Assembly: GCA_964558455.1 (NCBI GenBank) | Contig: CAZLEE010000257.1 | Coordinates: 1-5,069 of the forward strand | Direction of reading: 5' to 3' | DNA from: DASRLE01 sp964558455 | Lineage (GTDB): Bacteria; Verrucomicrobiota; Verrucomicrobiia; Limisphaerales; Palsa-1400 | DNA length: 5,069 nucleotides | Shown: in pieces, positions 1-5,069 of the stretch | How the letters are laid out: each line of letters opens with the position of its first letter | Position numbering within the stretch: position 1 is the first letter of the stretch | The notes under the pieces: generated by a model | Seen by the model: only the letters and a program-made list of their open reading frames with translations | Databases searched by the model: none | Told to the model about the DNA's origin: nothing | Program-made: the position numbers and the translations under genes

Positions 1-4
1 CGGC

Positions 5-58
5 AAAAAACCCCCTCTCAGCACCCCGAAGAATCAGTAATTCGGAATCGCCGGGGGA
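5..58 (-). terminator. Possible intrinsic terminator downstream of the glycosylase gene
   Basis: Read on the minus strand, a C-rich segment (complement of 53-59) can pair with a G-rich segment (complement of 11-17). It encloses a small CCGAA/TTCGG hairpin (26-30 with 41-45), and six T residues follow directly (complement of the A-run at 5-10). That order suits factor-independent termination of transcripts leaving the minus-strand gene that ends at 155. The outer stem contains a mismatch and a wobble and encloses a long loop, and it overlaps one copy of the direct repeat, so the call is weak. Confidence 0.3.
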
Positions 59-71
59 GCGAGATCAAAAC
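46..71. repeat. Direct repeat, copy 1
   Basis: The 19-bp core GGGGGAGCGAGATCAAAAC at 53-71 recurs exactly at 121-139. The preceding bases are also similar (AATCGCC here, AATGCTCC in copy 2), giving about 26-28 bp of relatedness with small gaps. The period is 68 bp. Only two copies are visible and the DNA between them is not repetitive, so this is a short interspersed or partly tandem intergenic repeat, not an array. The function is unknown. Confidence 0.7.
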
Positions 72-111
72 GAAACTGTCTCTTTTAGCTGCGTGAGCGA
101 TAAAATACCAC

Positions 112-139
112 AATGCTCCGGGGGGAGCGAGATCAAAAC
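112..139. repeat. Direct repeat, copy 2
   Basis: This is the second copy of the intergenic repeat. It has the same core as 53-71 with one extra G in the G-run. It lies about 15 bp beyond the stop codon of the minus-strand glycosylase gene, so it would be transcribed in that gene's 3' untranslated region. Confidence 0.7.
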
Positions 140-154
140 CCTTCCACCGCGCTC

Positions 155-796
155 CTACCAATTCGGGTTTTCGGCGGCGTCGGCGGTGCGCCAGAGGTAG
201 AGCGCGGCGTGGGTGCGATGGGGGGACCAGCGGAGTCCGTGTCTGGCCAGTTGTTCGGGGGTCGGCATGCTGCGCTTTTTGCAGGCAATTTGAAACCCCC
301 TGCGCACCCCGAGGTCGCCCACCGGCAGGACGTCCGGCCGGCCTAAGTTGAAAATGAGAAACATCTCCACCGTCCAGCGCCCAATGCCTTTGATTTCGGT
401 TAAGGTGGCGATGATCTCCTCGTCTTTGAGCGGGTCGCAGTCGTTCAAGCTGGGGACGAGTCCCGCGTTGCAGCGTTGGGCCAGGTCGATGATATACGCC
501 GCCTTGGGCCGGGACAGACCGGCTGTCCTCAAGCTGTCAATCGAACTTTTTGCCACCAGGCCGGGGGCGGGGAATTCGCCGGCCGGGAACAGCTTTTTGA
601 ATCGTTCCAGAATGGCGCTGGCGGCGGCGCCGTTCAATTGCTGGAAAATAATGGCCTGGGTAAGAGATTGAAAAGGCGGAAGCCGCCGCGGACGCAATTG
701 GATTGGCCCGGCCTTTTTAATCAATTCCGACATCACGGAATCGGCACTCAAATGAGTCATGGCGCGTTTGCTCATGGGCGGGTATTCTATATTCAT
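155..796 (-). CDS. AlkA-type DNA-3-methyladenine glycosylase (HhH-GPD family)
   Basis: Base-excision repair enzyme expected to cleave the N-glycosidic bond of alkylated purines such as 3-methyladenine, leaving an abasic site; it acts on DNA in the cytoplasm. The 213-residue protein carries the HhH-GPD signature in order. An N-terminal helix region has PFQSL...AIIFQQLN (residues 41-55). The helix-hairpin-helix is LTEIKGIGRWTVEMF (132-146). The Gly/Pro-Asp loop LPVGDLGVRRG (157-167) has D161 aligned with the catalytic Asp of AlkA. The C-terminal RWSPHRTHAALYLWR (189-203) is typical of the family. At 213 residues it is shorter than E. coli AlkA (about 280) and lacks AlkA's N-terminal beta domain, like many compact bacterial homologues. 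The start is uncertain: Met1 (ATG at 796) has only a weak upstream GGA, and Met8 (775) and Met13 are alternatives. It is divergent from the cysteine desulfurase. The substrate range cannot be read from sequence. Confidence 0.9.
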   Translation of the reverse strand: MNIEYPPMSKRAMTHLSADSVMSELIKKAGPIQLRPRRLPPFQSLTQAIIFQQLNGAAASAILERFKKLFPAGEFPAPGLVAKSSIDSLRTAGLSRPKAAYIIDLAQRCNAGLVPSLNDCDPLKDEEIIATLTEIKGIGRWTVEMFLIFNLGRPDVLPVGDLGVRRGFQIACKKRSMPTPEQLARHGLRWSPHRTHAALYLWRTADAAENPNW

Positions 797-856
797 GCCA
801 CTGGTCCAAGCGAGCGGATTTCACAGGCCGGCTGGAAATTTTCCTGAACACCGGAA

Positions 857-885
857 TTGAACGGGCTGGCGGCAGGAGCAACAAT
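857..885 (+). promoter_or_regulatory. Candidate sigma-70-like promoter for the cysteine desulfurase
   Basis: TTGAAC at 857-862 (4 of 6 matches to TTGACA) and AACAAT at 880-885 (4 of 6 matches to TATAAT) are separated by 17 bp, which would start transcription near 892, about 33 nt before the ATG. The match is moderate and the 128-bp divergent spacer must also hold the promoter of the minus-strand glycosylase, for which I see no convincing boxes. Treat as a guess. Confidence 0.25.
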
Positions 886-924
886 CGCCTTGCGAAAGCG
901 CCAGGGGAACAGGCCGTCTGTAAA

Positions 925-2115
925 ATGACCCGGAAACAAATTTGTTATTTTGACAACAACGCCACCACGCGGGTCGCTCCGGAAGTGGTGGACGCGATGT
1001 TGCCGCTTTTGCGCGATTTGTGGGGCAATCCTTCCAGCGCTTACGGCTTCGGCAAGGAGGCCGGCAAATGTCTGGAGGAGGCGCGGACGAAGGTCGCGGC
1101 CTTGATTCAGGCCGATCCGAAAGAAGTGATTTTTACCAGTTGCGCAACGGAGAGTAATAATACCGCAATTCACAGCGCGCTGGCCGCCAATCCGGGCAAA
1201 CGCCATATCGTGACGACGGCGGTGGAGCATCCGGCGGTCCTTTATTATTGCGAGGTTCTGCTCAAGCAGGGATGCCGGGTCACGTATCTGCCGGTGGACA
1301 CGGATGGGGCGCTTGATCTGGATTTGCTGGACAAATCAATCCAGGAAGACACGGCGGTGGTTTCGGTGATGTGGGCCAATAACGAAACGGGCGTGATCTT
1401 TCCGATCAAGGAAATCGCGGCGATTTGCCGGGGCAAAAATGTGCTGTTCCATACGGATGCCACCCAGGTTCCGGGCAGGTTGGAGATTGATGTCCGCGGC
1501 ATGGGGGCGGATTTTCTGTCGCTCTCGGCCCACAAATTGCACGCGCCCAAGGGCGTCGGCCTGCTCTATGTCAAGCGCAAGGTAAAATATCAGCCGCATC
1601 TCATCGGCGGCCATCAGGAGCGGGGACGGCGCGGCGGCACGGAAAACGTGGCGGGCATCGTTGGGTTCGGGCGGGCGGCGGAATTGGCGGCGGCGCGTTT
1701 GCAGGAGGTAAACACGCGGGTGCGCGCTTTGCGCGACCGGTTGGAAAATGCGATCCTGAGCGGCATTCCGAACACAACCCGCGTCGGGGCGAAAGAGCCG
1801 CGCCTGCCCAATACGAGCAACATCGCTTTTGAATCCGCGGAGGCGGAAGGCATCCTGCATCAACTCGATCAACTGGGCATTTGCGTTTCGAGCGGATCGG
1901 CCTGCACCACCGGCTCGCTCAATCCTTCCCATGTGTTGACTGCGATGGGGCTGAAACCGGAGCAGGCGCGCGGATGCGTGCGCATCAGCCTCGGCGTTTA
2001 CAACACGGACGAGGAAGTGGATTATTTTTTGAAACACCTGCCCAGAGTCGTCGCCCGGTTGCGCGAAAAGTCGCCGGTCAAAGCCAAAACGGCCGGCCGC
2101 CCATTATTTTTGTGA
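925..2115 (+). CDS. nifS: Cysteine desulfurase, NifS clade
   Basis: PLP-dependent enzyme that converts L-cysteine to L-alanine and passes the sulfur, as an enzyme persulfide, to Fe-S cluster scaffolds and other acceptors in the cytoplasm. All key motifs are present in 396 residues: YFDNNATTRV (8-17), FTSCATESNNT (70-80), VEHPAVL (100-106, with the PLP-stacking His102), WANNETG (150-156), HTDATQ (176-181), SAHKLHAPKGVG (201-212, Schiff-base Lys204), GGHQERGRRGGTEN (228-241) and SSGSACTTGSLNPSHV (322-337, catalytic Cys327 on the mobile loop). The GGHQERGRR and SGSAC-GSL-PSHV segments and the LR-KSP tail match Azotobacter NifS better than housekeeping IscS. The ATG at 925 is the first available start; only AGGGGA (903-908) and AGG (911-913) lie upstream, at long spacing, so the ribosome-binding site is poor. 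No scaffold (nifU/iscU), iscR or nif gene is beside it, so general Fe-S or thio-cofactor supply is more likely than nitrogen fixation. A clear terminator after the stop was not found. Confidence 0.95.
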   Translation: MTRKQICYFDNNATTRVAPEVVDAMLPLLRDLWGNPSSAYGFGKEAGKCLEEARTKVAALIQADPKEVIFTSCATESNNTAIHSALAANPGKRHIVTTAVEHPAVLYYCEVLLKQGCRVTYLPVDTDGALDLDLLDKSIQEDTAVVSVMWANNETGVIFPIKEIAAICRGKNVLFHTDATQVPGRLEIDVRGMGADFLSLSAHKLHAPKGVGLLYVKRKVKYQPHLIGGHQERGRRGGTENVAGIVGFGRAAELAAARLQEVNTRVRALRDRLENAILSGIPNTTRVGAKEPRLPNTSNIAFESAEAEGILHQLDQLGICVSSGSACTTGSLNPSHVLTAMGLKPEQARGCVRISLGVYNTDEEVDYFLKHLPRVVARLREKSPVKAKTAGRPLFL

Positions 2116-2286
2116 AGATTACGCTTGTCATTTAAACGGTGCTTCGATAGAACGATTTCAGCTCTTTCAAATAGCCGGAGTGCGTTATCCGCTTCGGTGT
2201 TGAGTCTTTGCGTTGCGAGGACTCGAATTTCATTCCGAAATACCACTGCCAATGTGTTTTTCCATGTACCTGTCAGGTTTTGCCTC

Positions 2287-2308
2287 GACGCGCGTTCACT
2301 CGCGCGTC
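2287..2308. repeat. Perfect GC-rich inverted repeat (apical hairpin)
   Basis: GACGCGCG (2287-2294) and CGCGCGTC (2301-2308) are exact reverse complements around a six-base TTCACT loop. A GCC/GGC clamp (2282-2284 with 2311-2313) extends the stem past a 2x2 internal loop. No T-run follows on either strand, so it is not an intrinsic terminator by itself; it forms the tip of the larger 2213-2416 fold. An operator half-site pair is an alternative reading. Confidence 0.7.
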
Positions 2309-2356
2309 CTGGCGTATTCCCGACAGAGGGATCGCTTGGCAGTGGTTCCCTGGAAT

Positions 2357-2385
2357 GAGAGTGCGCTGGGCGCGCCTTCGTTTTT
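2357..2385 (+). terminator. Terminator-like hairpin with T-run ahead of the propeller gene
   Basis: Bases 2357-2366 pair with 2370-2379 (ten positions: seven Watson-Crick, two G-U and one A-C mismatch) around a TGG loop. One G and then five T residues (2381-2385) follow. It lies about 68 nt before the start codon of the secreted protein gene and within the 2213-2416 element. It could end nifS transcripts, end a small RNA transcribed from the element, or act as an attenuator of the downstream gene. The T-run is short, so efficiency is doubtful. Confidence 0.35.
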
Positions 2386-2437
2386 CCAAATTCGACTGAG
2401 ATTCGAGTCCTTGCAAAAAAAAGGTAAACTACCAAAC

Positions 2438-2444
2438 AAAAGGA
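2438..2444 (+). promoter_or_regulatory. Shine-Dalgarno site fixing the start of the propeller gene
   Basis: AAAAGGA ends eight bases before the ATG at 2453, an ideal spacing. The reading frame stays open upstream to a TTG at 2213, but that start has no such site and the added 80 residues look non-natural and run through the inverted-repeat element. An out-of-frame ATG at 2446 lies only one base after the site and opens just 25 codons, so it is an unlikely start. Initiation at 2453 puts a signal peptide at the N-terminus, which supports the choice. Confidence 0.75.
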
Positions 2445-2452
2445 CATGCAAA

Positions 2453-5062
2453 ATGAGAATCTCGCTGAAAACCTTGACCACGGGTGCGGCCATTCTGACC
2501 GCGCTTTTTTTCGGATCGCATGACGCCTGTCGTGCTCAAGAGACGGCGGACGTCAGCGCGGAATTAGCCTCCATGGTGGAGATTTACACCATGCCAACCA
2601 ACGGTATTTTCTGGACCATAGATGGGAGTTTTCCCCCTTCCCCGTTCGACCCGCTGCCCCAGCTTCCCCTTTATTCCGTGGGCGCGACGGGCAATTTTGT
2701 TGTTGATGACCGCAATTTCGATGCTCAGACGTACTGGACGGCGATGGCCGGAAGTCCGTCTGGCGCTCGCAACGGCGGCATGACAAAGGAAGATGCGCCC
2801 CCGCTGCCCGGCGATGGAGGCGGCAGTGGCGGTACTACCAACAGCATAGTCAGCCAAGTGATCGGTTTCCAACCGCCAACCAACGGCTATGTTCCCTGCG
2901 AAACCTGGACCAATTTCTGGCTGAAAATCTCGGCCCAGTCCGGCAGTATTGACATTACCATCAGCAACACGCTGCCCGGTCTTTCCTATGTTTTACTGGA
3001 ATCGCCCAGTCTCAATCACCCAAATTGGACGCCCATTCAAACTCTGACCGTTTCCGGCACGTCCGTGGCCGCCAGCCCGGTCTCTGCGGGAGGAAATGCC
3101 ACACTGTTTTTCAAGGCCTCCTTAACGACCGCCGACCAGCCGCCGGTGATTACGGAAGGACCGACCAATCAAGTGGTCTCTGCGGGCGGCACGGCGGTTT
3201 TCACCGTGACCGCGACGGGGCTTGACCTGAGTTACCAGTGGCAGTTGAACGGAACCAATATACCGGAAGCCACCGCCGCCACCCTGACGATTGGCAACGT
3301 CCAATCCAACAACGCCGGCCTTTACACGGTGATCGTGTCCAACGTCATTTGCTGGGACAGTGCCTCGGCCGGCTTGGGGTTGACGTGGACAAACTATTAT
3401 GGCGGCATCTTCGACGCTTCTCCTGCCATATCCCCTGATGGGAGGACCATTTTCATTGCCAACACTTCCTGGCAATTCTTCGCCTTGGACGCCGCGTCAG
3501 GAGGCATTAATTGGTCCGCAACTCTGCCCAATGACGGCGGCACTGCGGACATCACTTCTTCCGCGGTTGTTTCATCCGACGGATCGACTGTTTATGTGGG
3601 GTCGGAAGGAGGCTATTTGAACGCGTTTAATACAGCCACCGGATCAAATTTGTGGAGCACAAATCTGAGCGGCAAAATTGCTTCCTCGCCCGCCCTGAGC
3701 CAGGACAATAGCACCTTGTACGTCGCGAATTATAATTCACTCTATAACGGTCTTTACGCGATTAACGCCGCTACTGGCGCGATCCAATGGTACTTCGCTC
3801 CCGATGATCCTGATGAGGGAGTAAGCGGGGTGGATTCATCCCCTGCGGTTGCACAGGACTGCTCCATTGTCTTTTTGACGCGGAATGGGGATTTGTATTG
3901 CCTTAATCCCGATGGAAGCCTGCGTTGGTTCTTCCCCCTGCCAGCGGGATCATCGCCAGATGGATCACCGGCTATTGGTAAGGATGGCTCAATTTACGTC
4001 GGTTCGTCCAGTGACGCGGGCGACGCTTACGTCTATGGCCTGAACTCCGGGGGCGGGTTGAAATGGTTGGTGGCCTCCAGCAACGGCTATCCATTTCAAT
4101 CTTCTCCTGCAATCGGAGCAGACGGCGTCGTTTACGCGGCTTCGACCGGCGGCAACATCTGGGCCATTACCAATGGCGGAGTGGAATGGCAGATGAGTGT
4201 AACAAACGCGGAAGGCAATCCAGTCACCTTTGAGTCCTCACCCGCCATCGCCGCCAACAATGTTCTCTATATCGGGGCGGTGGATTATGCCAACACGACC
4301 AATGGTCTCTTTGCCATCACCAACGGCGCGGTCCAGTCTTTCTGGCTGGCCCAGGGAGGCGTGGCGTCTTCTCCCGCCATTGATCCAATCGACGGTTCCG
4401 TCGTCGTAGCGGATCAGTCGGGTTACGTCTATAAATTGCCCGGCTCCCAAAACGCTGACCCGAATGCCGCATGGCCAATGTTTCATCAAAACGCGCGCCG
4501 CGCCGGTTCCGTGCCAAATCCCGCCTGCTCCGGCGGCGGTGTGCCTGTGGCTTTTCCCAGCAATCCTTCCCTGAATTTAGTCAATGACTCATTCACTTTT
4601 TATATCAGCGGCACACCCGGAAGCTCCTGGGCAGTCTCAGCCTCCAGCGACCTGACAAATTGGAGTGTCATAGGGGAAGTCTCCTTGGATCCCTATATCG
4701 GGTATACATATTTTACGGACAGCACATTTTATGGCGCCACCAGCCGGTTTTACAAGATGCAGTGCGCGTCTGGTTGCTCGCGAATCATCGGCTTCATGAA
4801 CATGAGCATTCCACCCGGAACAAATCTCATTGCGAACCCATTGTATCAAATTAACGATCAACAACCTTCGCAAAACACTGCCAGCGGGCTGTTGGCTTTC
4901 CTCCAAAATACCAGTAATAATTATCCGGTTTTACCCGATCAAACGGAAATTCAGGAATGGAATGGGGCTGGATTTGATATTGATACGTTTTATGAAAATG
5001 AAAATGGATGGTCTCCTAAGAGCCTGTTTGAAAAGTCAGTATTTCTCAGCCGAGACGTTTGA
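2453..5062 (+). CDS. Secreted Ig-like / eight-bladed PQQ-type beta-propeller protein, C-terminus apparently truncated
   Basis: Exported protein of 869 residues; no enzymatic function is assigned. Residues 1-28 are a Sec signal peptide: basic MRISLK, hydrophobic core about 8-21, probable cleavage after ACRA. Residues 29-118 are unrecognised, followed by a Gly/Ser linker (119-128) and a beta-rich domain (about 130-223). The Ig-like domain at about 229-298 has the core Trp in SYQWQLNG and the NAGLYTV strand but no disulfide cysteines. A propeller spans about 310-662 with eight SSPAI-D/N-GS-VYV-type repeats starting near residues 321, 368, 411, 462, 504, 550, 595 and 639, each followed by 'AINAATG-IQW'-like strands as in PQQ-dehydrogenase/BamB-type propellers. 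WPMFHQNARRAG (674-685) follows. A beta domain with SSDLTNWSVIG (731-741) and RFYKMQ (765-770), and a module starting IIGFMNMSIPPGTNLIANPL (778-797), close the protein. That module stops at WSP (853-855), where a Gly-rich continuation is expected; the last 14 residues appear to be read from an inserted element. No heme, metal or PQQ catalytic residues are evident, so binding, adhesion or a structural role is more likely than dehydrogenase activity. Confidence 0.85.
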   Translation: MRISLKTLTTGAAILTALFFGSHDACRAQETADVSAELASMVEIYTMPTNGIFWTIDGSFPPSPFDPLPQLPLYSVGATGNFVVDDRNFDAQTYWTAMAGSPSGARNGGMTKEDAPPLPGDGGGSGGTTNSIVSQVIGFQPPTNGYVPCETWTNFWLKISAQSGSIDITISNTLPGLSYVLLESPSLNHPNWTPIQTLTVSGTSVAASPVSAGGNATLFFKASLTTADQPPVITEGPTNQVVSAGGTAVFTVTATGLDLSYQWQLNGTNIPEATAATLTIGNVQSNNAGLYTVIVSNVICWDSASAGLGLTWTNYYGGIFDASPAISPDGRTIFIANTSWQFFALDAASGGINWSATLPNDGGTADITSSAVVSSDGSTVYVGSEGGYLNAFNTATGSNLWSTNLSGKIASSPALSQDNSTLYVANYNSLYNGLYAINAATGAIQWYFAPDDPDEGVSGVDSSPAVAQDCSIVFLTRNGDLYCLNPDGSLRWFFPLPAGSSPDGSPAIGKDGSIYVGSSSDAGDAYVYGLNSGGGLKWLVASSNGYPFQSSPAIGADGVVYAASTGGNIWAITNGGVEWQMSVTNAEGNPVTFESSPAIAANNVLYIGAVDYANTTNGLFAITNGAVQSFWLAQGGVASSPAIDPIDGSVVVADQSGYVYKLPGSQNADPNAAWPMFHQNARRAGSVPNPACSGGGVPVAFPSNPSLNLVNDSFTFYISGTPGSSWAVSASSDLTNWSVIGEVSLDPYIGYTYFTDSTFYGATSRFYKMQCASGCSRIIGFMNMSIPPGTNLIANPLYQINDQQPSQNTASGLLAFLQNTSNNYPVLPDQTEIQEWNGAGFDIDTFYENENGWSPKSLFEKSVFLSRDV

Positions 5063-5069
5063 GCATAAG
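5020..5069. mobile_element. Putative terminal end of an IS5-family-like insertion sequence (partial)
   Basis: From 5020 the sequence GAGCCTGTTTGAAAAGTC resembles, from memory, terminal inverted repeats of IS5-family (IS1031/IS427-type) elements. It is preceded by TAA (5017-5019, within CTAA), the sort of 3- or 4-bp target those groups duplicate. The host reading frame loses its family-like sequence exactly here (WSP, then an unrelated 14-residue tail to the stop at 5060-5062). Only 50 bp of the element is present, without the other end or a transposase, so identity is inferred. Another kind of insertion or a rearrangement junction would look similar. Confidence 0.4.

Larger units (their letters stand above)
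2213..2416. repeat. 204-bp self-complementary element (nested inverted repeats) in the leader of the propeller gene
   Basis: The outer arms are 2213-2232 (TTGCGAGGACTCGAATTTCA) and 2397-2416. As RNA they form a continuous 20-bp helix with 18 Watson-Crick and two G-U pairs. Nested inside are 2231-2236 with 2352-2357 (CATTCC/GGAATG), 2242-2252 with 2336-2346 (11 bp, ACCACTGCCAA/TTGGCAGTGGT), 2270-2274 with 2322-2326 (CTGTC/GACAG), 2282-2284 with 2311-2313, and a perfect 8-bp apical stem at 2287-2308. A further hairpin sits in the 3' half at 2357-2379. The stems are almost wholly compatible in one fold; only a few bases are shared at junctions. This could be a structured cis-regulatory or small RNA, or a MITE-like element with terminal inverted repeats. 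No convincing target duplication flanks it. The pairings are seen directly; the function is unknown. Confidence 0.65.

Noticed and set aside
46..139. CRISPR array suggested by the two direct repeats
   Set aside because: There are only two copies, the repeat is short with a roughly 47-49-bp gap, and there are no cas genes or additional units.
793..1230. Minus-strand open frame spanning the divergent spacer and the start of nifS
   Set aside because: It overlaps both the glycosylase start region and the nifS N-terminus, and its protein is Arg/His-rich with no family-like motif.
1336..2037. Long minus-strand open frame opposite nifS (233 codons)
   Set aside because: It lies wholly opposite the well-supported desulfurase gene, has no recognisable motifs and its composition is that of an antisense shadow in GC-rich DNA.
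2073..2111. Intrinsic terminator at the end of nifS (GCCGG/CCGGC pairing then a T-run at 2106-2111)
   Set aside because: The stem is only five pairs, lies inside the coding sequence, has a long loop and is about eight bases from the T-run.
2397..2416. tRNA-like T-loop sequence (ATTCGAGTCC)
   Set aside because: It resembles a T-arm loop, but the flanking bases do not form the five-pair stem and no acceptor, D or anticodon arms are present. The motif is explained by the 20-bp outer helix.
2213..2452. 80-residue N-terminal extension of the propeller protein from a TTG at 2213
   Set aside because: The extension runs through the inverted-repeat element, lacks a ribosome-binding site and would bury the signal peptide. 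The ATG at 2453 has AAAAGGA at ideal spacing and starts a clear Sec signal sequence.

Overview
The window reads as chromosomal DNA of a Verrucomicrobia-type bacterium (Pedosphaera/Limisphaerales-like). This is inferred from the style of the large secreted protein: an Ig-like domain, an eight-fold SSPAI propeller repeat, a WPMFHQNARRAG motif and a C-terminal 'PPGTNLIANPL' module, a combination I associate with that phylum. No 16S or other strict marker gene is present, so the assignment is tentative.

Layout. Positions 1-154 are non-coding. They hold two copies of a 19-bp direct repeat 68 bp apart and a possible minus-strand terminator. Positions 155-796 (minus) encode a compact AlkA-type HhH-GPD DNA glycosylase. 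A 128-bp divergent spacer (797-924) separates it from a NifS-clade cysteine desulfurase (925-2115, plus). Positions 2116-2452 are a 337-bp intergenic region dominated by a large self-complementary element at 2213-2416: a 20-bp outer helix enclosing several nested stems and a terminator-like hairpin. Positions 2453-5062 (plus) encode a secreted 869-residue protein with an Ig-like domain and an eight-repeat PQQ-type beta-propeller. Its C-terminal domain breaks off abruptly at about 5019, where a sequence resembling an IS5-family end begins. The window stops 50 bp inside that putative element.

The genes do not form an obvious pathway. The glycosylase acts in base-excision repair of alkylated bases. 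The desulfurase supplies sulfur for Fe-S clusters and other thio-cofactors; no nifU, iscU or other nif gene is visible. The propeller protein is extracytoplasmic, and its own structured leader suggests separate expression from nifS. The points most worth a second look are the palindromic leader and the apparent IS insertion that truncates the secreted protein.
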